This document shows positions 34,601 through 43,000 of a stretch of DNA of 64,000 bases, in pieces; position 1 is the first letter of the stretch, and the number at the start of each line of letters is the position of its first letter. The notes beneath the pieces are model-generated. The model searched no databases and was not told the DNA's origin. It saw only the letters and a list, made by a program, of their open reading frames with translations. Source of the DNA: Bacteroidota bacterium (GTDB lineage: Bacteria; Bacteroidota; Bacteroidia; Bacteroidales; WCHB1-69); the NCBI GenBank assembly GCA_029570835.1, contig JAKPTX010000105.1, positions 1-64,000 on the forward strand. The letters run 5' to 3'. The translations under genes and the position numbers were made by a program.

Positions 34601-36530
34601 TTGTCATATCTTGAGGATCTGAAATAACTCCCACTTCAATAGTATACAAAGCTGCTGTTTTATACAACTGAAAATACGCAGTTAAAGTATTGATTTCAAT
34701 GGAAGAAGCAAACTCGGGTGTTATAGCAAAGTTATATGCACCTAAGGCAGCATACATATACAATGCCCCGGGAGATGAAACTTTATAGCTAGTTGATATA
34801 TTAGGATAGCTATTAGTGGATATTTTACTCCAACAAGGTGGAAAAGTTCCACTTCCTGTACCATAAAGGTCAAAACTTTCACTCCATGGCAAAGTTGCAA
34901 TTTGTCCACAAGCAGTCATAACGGTAGTCTCGTCTGAATAATCACTCTCTTCACCGCTACAATCCGACTTGATACGAATCACGTAAGGAGTTGCAGTCTC
35001 CAGGTTGTAGATTGTATGAGGATTAGCAAAAGCATTTTCCACTGTCCAATCTGTTTCTGTTACTTTTTTATACTCAAAAGTCCAACTTATAGCAGAACCG
35101 TTTTCTTGCCACCCAATCTCTAATTGATCTGTTTCAGCAGAAACCACGGTTATATTTGATGGTTTAGGACAAGAAGGAATAAGATCTATGCTCAAATCAT
35201 CAATATAGCCATATACAGTAGAAGTGTGATAGCGAATCATAAATGCTATATATTGCCCTTGTCCTGTATAGTTTGTAAAGAAAACTTCTTTTGGATACCA
35301 TGCTGCAGTAGAGCTATTTGTAACATAAGCTACCTGTTCAAAAGTAGTAGCATCCGTAGGATCGGTCATCACACCTATAAAGAGTGTATCGGTAGAATAG
35401 GTAGTTCTATACATAAAAGTGGCTTGTAGTGTATTGATAGGAATAGACACATCAAACATCGGTGTAGCTGCAATATTATAAGTGCCGGATCCGGCATAAA
35501 AATAGAGTGAACCGGGAGCTGAATAGTTTGTACTATTTACATAAGGTCTATTGGCATAAGTTGTTGTCCTTGTCCAGCAAGGTGGAAAAACCGTAGTCCC
35601 TGTACCATAAGTATCAAAACTATCTGTCCAGGGTAATGTAGTTATTTCCGGACAAGCCGTAGTGAAAGAAATCGTAGCCCATCCACTGATGTCATTGGCA
35701 CATATTGATTTTACTCTAAAGTCATAAGTTGTTTGGGGATCCAAATTGGTTAGTGAATATTGACCCAAATATGTAATTTGTTCAGAACTCCATACTGTAT
35801 CACTGCTTTCCTTATACTGCACTTCCCAATAGTTTCCTGAAGTATGAGTTGTCCAGGTAAGGTCAGCAGAAGTTGACATGAGATTGCTTACAGCTAAGTT
35901 AGAAGGGGGATAGCAAAAACCTGCGGGAGGCGTAATCGTAAACTTAATATTGGCTCGTTTACCTTCCTGCCCTGTTGCACTCGTAGAAGGAGCATTATCA
36001 TCCGGAGCTGATGAATCTGTACGTCTATACCAGTGCGTAGCGAGAGCATCATGGTTATAACAGTCAGTACGACAACCTCCTGTGGTAGTACAACCTTCTC
36101 CCTCTATCAACACCATCAAGTTGCTGGTTCCTGAATAGGTAAATGGTGTATCAAACGTAAAAGTTTTCCACCCGGTCGGAGAGGAAGCCAAAGCATTATT
36201 TTCATACACTTGGGTAGCTCCTGTTTTTAGTGCATTCCAATTGGTTGCAGAAAGCGCGGGCATAGCAGTCATCGATGTTTCCACCAAATAGATTTTCATC
36301 TTAGCATTGTTTCCACTGGATGCACTTGATATTTCGAAAGCAATGGCTGAGATCGTACCATTGACATTGATTTCATCTGCCTTGTACAAATAGGCACTTC
36401 TGTTCCAGCCATAATAGCCTGGCAGCGGATCATACCAGGTTGTTGTTCCACTTCCAACCTGAAATTCAGCCTGTGAAAAAAGCTGAAATGACATCAAAAC
36501 TGACATCAAAAAAAATAAGATTTTTTTCAT
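28656..36530 (-). CDS. Giant modular FN3 surface protein with T9SS type A sorting domain (2624 aa)
   Basis: The start at 36530 (MKKILFFLMSVLMSFQLFSQ) gives a signal peptide matching the paralogues; an in-frame ATG at 36584 would add 18 basic residues and was rejected. Order: N-domain (GSGTTTWYDPLPGYYGW) plus FN3; modules B-I-J-C-D-F-B-H, all but H followed by FN3; then two FN3, an InlB-like repeat and the T9SS tail. Approximate DNA starts: B 35635, I 34887, J 34130, C 33328, D 32588, F 31730, B 30988, H 30243. Type J (FEGAWFVAYGLNTGTHPWCW) and type I (FAITPEFASSI) occur only here and in the 2446-aa paralogue, which has the same order. D modules look homologous to the N-domain. No enzyme motif was found. 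Confidence 0.9.
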   Translation of the reverse strand: MKKILFFLMSVLMSFQLFSQAEFQVGSGTTTWYDPLPGYYGWNRSAYLYKADEINVNGTISAIAFEISSASSGNNAKMKIYLVETSMTAMPALSATNWNALKTGATQVYENNALASSPTGWKTFTFDTPFTYSGTSNLMVLIEGEGCTTTGGCRTDCYNHDALATHWYRRTDSSAPDDNAPSTSATGQEGKRANIKFTITPPAGFCYPPSNLAVSNLMSTSADLTWTTHTSGNYWEVQYKESSDTVWSSEQITYLGQYSLTNLDPQTTYDFRVKSICANDISGWATISFTTACPEITTLPWTDSFDTYGTGTTVFPPCWTRTTTYANRPYVNSTNYSAPGSLYFYAGSGTYNIAATPMFDVSIPINTLQATFMYRTTYSTDTLFIGVMTDPTDATTFEQVAYVTNSSTAAWYPKEVFFTNYTGQGQYIAFMIRYHTSTVYGYIDDLSIDLIPSCPKPSNITVVSAETDQLEIGWQENGSAISWTFEYKKVTETDWTVENAFANPHTIYNLETATPYVIRIKSDCSGEESDYSDETTVMTACGQIATLPWSESFDLYGTGSGTFPPCWSKISTNSYPNISTSYKVSSPGALYMYAALGAYNFAITPEFASSIEINTLTAYFQLYKTAALYTIEVGVISDPQDMTTYVPIDTVSPTAASTWQLISVDFASYTGTAKYIAFRIHGEVNANGMYIDDFWVGLTPSCNIPTDLTSIGAGLTENSITIDWDGADDANVLSWNVIYKPIDALEWQTVVAHNHPYTITGLEPNQVYKIMISANCLTGETTYPSSTINVGMPCVSINTFPWSEGFEGAWFVAYGLNTGTHPWCWTNINGGTQSGGVWRKTTSSSYVRTGTGALQMYSGSTSAGLQGDWFITPVLSLTGNEQFSFWAKGYSTYTDILSVKIFDASLGAVSTESDTTNFVDLIPNTVIPATEWTLYELSLSQYVGEYQIAFVRNTTGGYYLNIDDVLIEPIGDCARPTSVSVIDVTPYSAEIDFLPASSASSAWYLYYKPQSSTDWDSVYINTYPYTLEGLTPNQTYEFYLRTDCGADLSDPTVILSFTTECLPIETFPWTEGFEDLTAASTLPDCWAATRFGTYTNTQIVDYNSYNRNARTGTAAAYFRYGSDDHFFTPGFQLQAGVAYEFSFWYVTDGLTGWNTLEAGVYSAQNASALLQTVISAPTLSNTTYQELSAFFTPEADGVYYFGLYCQASTSPWYITLDDFSFGLAPECLPVTQLQVSDIAASSAYLTWTTAGTPDYYSIEIEDLSTNTTVNETSNDPYFILTGLNELTDYSVSVQPMCSGIEGVGQTIQFRTTCFEGGDIIVGTPDATTNTNGQYLPTYTYYNYSLTEQIFDAAELTDLGDSIYGLAFQYFFNTAITRDIEIYLGHTEKTTFTGVTDFVPASSLTMVYQGPAAWVNTNEDYWVEFNFTNPFAYDSDSNLVVVVRDMSGSYTSSSSKFRTHATLGTKAIYFYQDGSPINIAAPIASYDGVVINRNNIKFMGGCNPFTCAQPNIILTDVDVTSASMIIVPGMNETSWEGEFREVSETDWTTLGTISNTNYILDNLTANTTYQLRLRTDCGGGDYSNWKTILFTTLCGDLEQLPFVENFDTYPSGSSSIPDCWTRLSTQGDYPYISAANSISTPNSVYFYSTGTNHSTLILPPVSENIDVTTLQLLFWARVATQGYQLEVGVMTDPTDINTFTLVGTAAPSLTNTHQEFEINFDTYVGTGRYIAIRTNGASTVYMDDLMLREIPNCVRPANITFSGITQNGATVSWSSTTTAMSYEIVYGLTGFDPENETPQAVNDTFVELTGLTANTVYEVYVRSVCSDGSNSEWTAMTFFRTACGVISSLPWSDSFDSYGTGTTVFPVCWTRTTTQSNRPYIHASTYYSAPGALYFYAPAGTYNIAATPEFDASLSVNTFLLSFMYRSSYTTDTLFVGVMTDPTDASTFEQVAAITNSSISTWFPKEVFFNNYTGNGKYIAFLARYGGTSATYGYIDNVVIDAIPSCPRPSGLSVTNVTQTSVDLSWLENGTSTSWEIEYGALGFTQGTGTILPVTTNPAAITGLTASTCYDIYVRAVCAPGDESDWSDKLSFCTNQIPVDVPFMIDFETPSGFTFANNPTGNNWYIGSADSVNNTTGGSHGLYISNDNGATNAYTITSATVVWAYRDVYFAPSTADYTLTFDWKCDGEKLSTTAYDYMNVYIGDPVMPVSATSSTIPVPAGAVELGIKMNKQLTWQDTSFTLSSADYSGQTKRLYFCWRNDGSGGTQPPVAVDNIEITSTGIVDCLAPTNLAVSNITSDGATATWTAGGTETSWVFEYKTVAATTWTTQNVTTATYTMTGLQPSTQYETRVKAICDAGDESDYTAIVTFTTEATPCVTPTNLQVTNITDQSAVATWTAGGTETSWQVDYKLVSATNWTTATANTTSFTMTGLQSNSNYHVRVKAICADEESAFTEPVPFTTAGTTTYTITATAGPHGTITPSGDVTVNEGGSQTFTFTPEAGYRIDVVLVDGAPQVPVPESYTFENIQANHTIHVDFAEGIAENELSQYVTLYPNPTQSLIDLKLDRDYLGTTECRIYDMYGKLMRIMPIEEEITTIDVSDFAAGVYFVRLTTEQGQVSKRFVKK

Positions 36531-36588
36531 AACTGTATTATTTTTTATTGAAATATAGTTTCTCCTGTATCGTATACACTTCAAACGG

Positions 36589-36596
36589 CGAATGTA
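36589..36596 (-). promoter_or_regulatory. -7-like element of the 2624-aa gene
   Basis: Minus-strand TACATTCG, one base from TAnnTTTG, followed by CCGTTTGAAG and about 60 nt before the ATG. The same octamer precedes the 2567-aa gene. Confidence 0.4.
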
Positions 36597-36630
36597 CTAT
36601 TTTTTTTTTAAAGTACAGTTATTTTTTATG

Positions 36631-36724
36631 AAAAAAATAAAAAAAGGGGGCAGACAAGACCTCCCTTTTTGCAAATTTATTTCCCCACTCTGGAATGTTA
36701 TCATTTTGAGAAAAACTTTGTGAA
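36631..36724 (+). repeat. Conserved spacer unit, copy 2
   Basis: AAAAAAATAAAAAAAGGGGG-CAGACAAG, then TTCCCCACTCTGGAATGTTA and TCATTTTGAGAAAAACTTTG leading into GGCGGAA repeats. It parallels the copies at 28069 and 44805; only the left orientation is present here. Confidence 0.85.
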
Positions 36725-36783
36725 GGCGGAAGGCGGAAGGCGGAAGGCGGAAGGCGGAATGAATTACGAATTACGAATTACGG
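36725..36783 (+). repeat. Five GGCGGAA plus three GAATTAC tandem heptamers
   Basis: GGCGGAA x5 perfect (36725-36759), T, GAATTAC x3 perfect (36761-36781), GG. It has the same syntax as 15474-15511, but with more GGCGGAA copies. Confidence 0.93.
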
Positions 36784-36803
36784 TTTTACAAGGTAGAAGG
36801 TTC

Positions 36804-36870
36804 ACTCGGGGTGCGACTTCAAATTATGAACCGAGTAGTGGGTTACACGAGTAGTAGTCGCGCCCCGAGT
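36804..36870. repeat. Imperfect inverted repeat ACTCGGGGTGCGACT / AGTCGCGCCCCGAGT
   Basis: 15-nt arms at 36804-36818 and 36856-36870 with one mismatch and a 37-nt loop that holds two GAGTAGT copies. Its GC content is higher than its surroundings. Confidence 0.75.
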
Positions 36871-36886
36871 AGCCCAATTTAAAAAC

Positions 36887-36923
36887 TTTCGCCTTTCGAG
36901 TTTTCATTCCGCCTTCCGCCTTC
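36887..36923 (-). repeat. Inverse-oriented heptamers TTTCGCC, TTTCGAG, TTCCGCC x2
   Basis: TTTCGCC and TTTCGAG (36887-36900), 6-nt link TTTTCA, TTCCGCC x2 (36907-36920), TTC. It has the same architecture, including the 6-nt link, as 28526-28576. Confidence 0.85.
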
Positions 36924-36959
36924 AAAAAAAGGGCCATTTCGTGATGAAACAGCCCTTTG
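36924..36959 (-). terminator. Intrinsic terminator of the 2567-aa gene
   Basis: Minus-strand AAAGGGCTGTTTC-loop-GAAATGGCCCTTTTTTT, nearly identical over about 70 nt (with flanks) to 28577-28643. Confidence 0.85.
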
Positions 36960-36979
36960 CATTATTCAATTGTAAAGAG

Positions 36980-36991
36980 GTTGCATGCAAC
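36980..36991. repeat. GTTGCATGCAAC palindrome, second copy
   Basis: Same palindrome and flanks (GTAAAGAG, GTCTCTAC) as at 28632, between the 2567-aa gene stop and its terminator. Confidence 0.8.
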
Positions 36992-37003
36992 GTCTCTACA
37001 AGG

Positions 37004-40000
37004 TTATTTTTTAACAAAACGTTTAGATACCTGACCTTGTTCTGTTGTCAAGCGTACAAAGTAAACACCTGTTGCGAAATCGCTCACATCAATTGTTGTG
37101 ATCTCTTCTTCAATTGGCATAATGCGCATTAACTTGCCATACATATCATAAATACGACACTCAGTTGTTCCCAAGTAATCTCTATCAAGCTTCAAGTCAA
37201 TGAGAGATTGGGTTGGGTTAGGATAGAGTGTTACATATTGTGACAACTCATTCTCAGCAATACCTTCAGCGAAATCGACGTGGATAGTGTGATTTGCTTG
37301 AATATTCTCAAATGTATAAGATTCAGGAACAGGTACTTGTGGCACATTGTCCACTAACACAACATCAATTCGATAGCCTGCTTCCGGAGTGAAAGTGAAG
37401 GTTTGAGATCCACCCTCATTAACAGTAACATCACCGGATGGAGTGATCGTTCCGTGAGGACCTGCTGTAGCAGTAATAGTGTATGTAGTAGTACCGGCAG
37501 TTGTAAATGGAACCGGTTCAGTAAATGCACTCTCACCTGTTGTACAGATTGCCTTCACTCTCACATGATAGTTGGAGTTACTTTGTAATCCGGTCATCGC
37601 AAATGAGGTTGTAGTAGCTGTACCGGTTGTCCAGTTAGATGAAGATACCAACTTATAATCCACTTGCCATGAGGTTTCAGTTCCTCCGGCAGTCCAGGTT
37701 GCCAATGCAGACTGGTCTGTAATATTAGTTACCTGTAAGTTAGTTGGAGTAACACAAGGTGTAGCCGAAGTTGTGAAAGAAACAACAGAAGAATAATCAC
37801 TCACTTCTCCATCATCACAGATAGCTTTAACCCTTGTCTCGTACGCAGTAGAAGGTTGTAAACCGGTCATGGTGTAAGTTGCAGTAGTTACTGCTTGAGT
37901 TGTCCAGGTAGTAGCTGCTGCTGTTTTATACTCAAACACCCATGAAGCTGCAGTGCCGCCCCAGGTAGCTGTAGCACCGGTTGCACTGATATTGGAAATA
38001 GCCAGGTTAGTTGGTGGTAAGCAAACTTCAGGACCGGTAATTTCAATATTATCAATTGCTGCAGGTGGTTGGTTAGATACAGAACTATCATTTCTCCAAC
38101 CAAAATAGAGTCTCATTGTTTGACCGGAATAAGTAGTTGCCGATAAAGTATAAGTTTCACTCTGCCATGTAGTCTGCTGGTTGAGTATGGTACCCAACGT
38201 AGTTGCACCGGCAGGTGCTATAATAGTACTGCTGGTACTCGCAACAGGCATAACAGGTACCCCAATATACACATTAAAGTAATCAAATGAACTTTCACCA
38301 CGGCACTTCCAGTCAAAGGTTAAAGTATAATCATCTGTAGAAGGAGTGAAATAGATATCTCTAAACGCCCAAACTACACATGATGTGTTAGAATATGCAT
38401 TGGTAACTCCATTATCGTTAGAGATGTACAATCCATTGCTGCCACCGGTTGTATTATTCACATCCGCTGCATTACCTACGTGCCAATTATTTCCGGAAGT
38501 GTTATTTGCAAAAGTAAATCCTGATGCAGTTTCAAAGTCAATCGTAAACGGTACATTAACGGGAGTTTGAGAAGTACAGAATGTTGCCATGTTAGACCAA
38601 TCACTTTCATCTCCCGGAGCACAAACAGATCTTACATAAAAATCGTAACATGTTGATTCTGTTAATCCGGTAATTGAAACAGGATTAGTTGCAACAGCAA
38701 GGATAGTACCGGTACCTTGAGTGAAACCTGTCGCACCATATTCTACTTCCCAAGCGGTAGCCGTACCATACTCAACCCAACCTAAATCCAACGAAGTTTG
38801 TGTTACGTTAGAGGATGTTAAGTCTGCCGGTCTTGGACAAGAAGGAATGAGGTCAACCACAACATCATCCAACCAATAATAGTAGATTGAAGAGTTGGTA
38901 ACATGTTTGAAAGCGATATAGTTTCCTGTTCCTGTTAAAGTTGTATTTGAAAACATCACTTCATGCTCTTCAAAACTTGTACCGGTTGGAGTAATAATTT
39001 GCACTAATTCAAAAGTAGTTAGATCATAAGGATTGGACATCACACCCACGTGCATAACTCCTGAATTGGTTACGCTTTCAGCTTTCAATTGGAATGTAAC
39101 CATTAACGTATTGATATCAGCATCCAATTGTGGCGTAATAGCGTAAGTTGGTACTGTTGCTGAAGCAGATTGGAATCTTAAGCTTGCAGGAGAACTAACT
39201 GAATATGCAGTTACTATAGAAGGATAAGGTGTTGAAGTATTGAGAACCGGTCTAAACCAACAAGTTGGGAATGTTCCTGTTGTTGTACCATATGTATCAA
39301 AATTCTCAGTGTAGGGGAACGAATCAACAGCAAGACAAGAAGTAGTAACAGTCAATGGTACTGAATAATCGCTATCTTCAGTTCCACAATCTGCTTTAAC
39401 TCGAATTTCATAATTTGTTGACGCATTCAAATTCATAATTGTATGAGGATTGGCATAAGCATTCTCCACTTGCCAAGTAGTTGCCGTTGCTTCTTTATAC
39501 TCAACAACCCAACTTGTAGCAGTACCATTTTCTGTCCATCCCACTTCTACCTGATCACTTGCAATAGAAACTACTGTTAAATCTGTAGGTCTGGGACAAT
39601 CAGGCATGAATTCAACCACAACATCATCCAACCAATAGTAATAAGCTGAAGAATTAGTAACATGTTTGAAAGCAATATAATTACCTGTTCCGGTTAAAGT
39701 TGTATTTGAGAACATCACTTCATACTCTTGGAAACTTGTATTGGTTGGAGTGATAATTTGAACCAATTCAAAAGTAGTTAGATCGTAAGGATTGGACATC
39801 ACACCCACATGCATAACCCCTGAGCTACTTGCACTCTCAGCTCTCAATTGGAATGTAATCATAAGCGTATTGATATCAGCATCCATTTGTGGTGTAATGG
39901 CATAAGTGGGTTGTGAAGCAGAAGCTGACTGGAATCTCAAGCTTCCCGGAGGAGTATTATTTACAGTTACAATAGAAGGATATGGTGTTGAAGTATTCAG

Positions 40001-43000
40001 AACCGGTCTATACCAGCATGGTGGGAATGTACCCGCTGTTGTACCATAAGTATCAAAACTCTCTGACCATGGAAATGTTCCAACAGGCAAACAAGCGGTA
40101 GAAGCAATAATAGTTTGTGGAAGTGTACTGGTCTCAGTTCCACAATCTGCCTTAACGCGAACCATGTAGTCTGTTTGAGGATCCAGATTCGAAATAGTAT
40201 AAGGATTAATATATGCTGTTTCTTCCTCCCAAACGTTATCCGTTACTTTTTTGTATTCAACAATCCAACTTGTAGCAGTACCATTTTCTGTCCAACCTAT
40301 CTCCAACTCATCTGTAGTCGCTGAAACCAAATGTATTTGAGTCGGTCTGGCACAACTGGAGTAGAGATCGATATCCAAATTATCAATATAAGCATATGCA
40401 GCTGAAGTATTATAGCGAATCATAAACGCAATATACTGCCCGGTTCCTTGATAGTTTGCGAAGGAAACCTCTTTTTCATACCATGTTCCGGTAGAGGCAT
40501 TGGTAACAAAAGTCACCTGTTCAAAAGTGGAAGCATTTGTAGGATCTGTCATCACACCTATAAAGAGTGTATCAGTGCTGTATGTAGTTCTATACATAAA
40601 GATAGCCTGTAGTGTATTGATAGCAATAGACGCATCAAACTCAGGTGTAGCTGCAATATTATAATTACCGGTACCGGCATAGAAATAGAGCGACCCGGGA
40701 GAGGAGATATAATAAGTGCTGCTTACATAAGGTCTGTCAGTCTGAGTTGATGTTCTGGTCCAACAAGGTGGGAAAACCGAAGTACCTGTACCGTAAGTAT
40801 CAAAATAGTCACTCCATGGTAAAGTACTAATGGACCCACAAGCAGTCATAGCATTCAATACTGAAGAATAATCACTCTCCTCAAAGCCACAATCCGCCTT
40901 AACACGAATCATGTATGTAGTTGAAGCTTCCAAATTTTGAATTGTATGAGGATTGGTAAATGCTAACTCCTCAGTCCAAATTTCTTCTGATGCTTTTTTA
41001 TATTCAACAATCCAACTTGTGGCAGTACCATTCTCTTGCCAACCCACTTCCAACTCATCTGTCTCAGCATTAACCAACGTTAATAGTGTAGGGCTAGGAC
41101 AAGAAGGAATGAGGTCTACAGTTAAATCATCAATATAAGCGTACGTATTGGGAGAACTATAGCGAATCTTAAATGCAATATATTGCCCGGTTCCTGTATA
41201 GTTGGCAAAGAAAACCTCCTTTGCATACCATGTTCCTGTAGAGTTATTTGTAAGGTAAGCTACTTCGTCAAAGGTGGAAGCATCGGTAGGATCTGTCATC
41301 ACACCAATAAAAAGTGTATCAGTGGCAGTATATGTTCTGTACATAAATGTGGCATGTAGCGTATTAATGGGAATAGATGCATCAAACTCGGGTGTGGCTG
41401 CAATATTATAGGTTCCGGAGGTACCCGCATAAAAATAGAGCGATCCCGGAGCTGAATAGTAAGTAGTTCCATGTACGTATGGTCTGTCAGCGTAGGTTGT
41501 ATTTCTTGTCCAGCAGGGTGGGAAAACCGAGGTACCTGTACCATAAGTATCAAAACTATCACTCCATGGCAAAGTTTCAATTGCCCCACAAGCGGTCATA
41601 GCAGTAAATACATCAGAATATTCACTATCCTCAGTTCCACAATCCGACTTTATTCTAATTTCATAGAAAGTTGAAGGATCCAGATTATAAATTGTGTGAG
41701 GATTATTATAAACGTACTCCACTATCCAAGCTGTATCTGCTACATTTTTATACTCAAAAGTCCAGCTGGTAGCAGTACCACTTTCTAACCATCCTATCTC
41801 CAATTGATCTGTTTCGGCGGAAACCACTGTTAAACCTGAGGGTTTAGGACAGGGAGGAATGAGATCGACTACAACATTGTCCAACCAATAATAATAAGAT
41901 GCAGAGTTAGTAACATGCTTGAAAGCGATAAAGTTACCTGTTCCGGTTAAAGTTGTGTTTGCAAAAAACACTTCATACTCTTGGAAACTTGTACTGGTTG
42001 GAGTAATAATTTGAACTAATTCAAAAGTAGACGGATCATAAGGGTTAGACATCACCCCTACATGCATAACTCCTGAACTGATTGTGTTTTCTGCCCTCAA
42101 TTGGAATGTAACCATTAGCGTGTTGATATCAACATCCATTTGTGGCGTAACAGCATAAGTTGGTTGTGTTGTAGCTGACTGGAACCTTAAACTTCCCGGA
42201 GCACTGTAATTGACAGTCACAATAGAAGGATATGGAGTTGTACCGTATAGAACCGGTCTAAACCAGCATGGTGGAAAAGCTCCCGATCCTGTGCCATAAG
42301 TGTCAAAATACTCGGACCAGGGGAGAGTCGTAATCGCTGTACAGGGAGTTGTAACAGTCAATGTTTGCGAATAATTACTCTCTTCAGTTCCACAATTTGC
42401 CTTAACACGAACCTCATATTGAGTTTGAGGATCTAAGTTATAGATTGTATGAGGATTAGTAGAAGCATTCTCCACTTGCCAAGTGGTTTCCGCCGTTTCT
42501 TTATACTCGAAAATCCAACTGGTAGCAGTACCATTTTCTGTCCACCCCACTTCCAACTGATCACTTGCAATAGAAACTATTGCTAAATCTGAAGGTTTGG
42601 GACAAGAAGGAATGAGACTGATTTCTAAATCATCGATATAGGCTACTGCTGTCGAGGATCCACAGCGGATCATAAATGCAATATATTGTCCGTTTCCTTG
42701 ATAGCTACTTAAGAAAACCTCTTTATCATGCCATGTTACAGTTGAACTATTCGTAACATAAGTTATCAGTTCAAAAGTAGAAGTATCCAGAGGATTGGTC
42801 ATTGCACCTATAAAGAGTGTATCAGTACCGGAAGAAGTTCTGTACTTAAAGGCGGCTTGTAGCGTATTAATAGGAATAGACGCATCAAACTTAGGTGTAG
42901 CTGCTATATTATAAGTCCCGGAACTGACGTAAAAATAGAGTGATCCGGGAGATGAAAAGTTAGTAGTACTCACATAAGGTCTGTTAGCATAGGTTGTGTT

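Larger units (their letters stand above)
36531..37003. other. 473-bp spacer between giant paralogues
   Basis: No gene. It holds the promoter and leader of the 2624-aa gene, the conserved spacer unit, a long GGCGGAA/GAATTAC array, an inverted repeat (36804-36870), inverse heptamers, and the terminator and palindrome of the 2567-aa gene. Confidence 0.8.

Noticed and set aside
36531-36584. Longer start for the 2624-aa protein
   Set aside because: The 18 added residues are basic and disrupt the signal peptide that is conserved in the paralogues.
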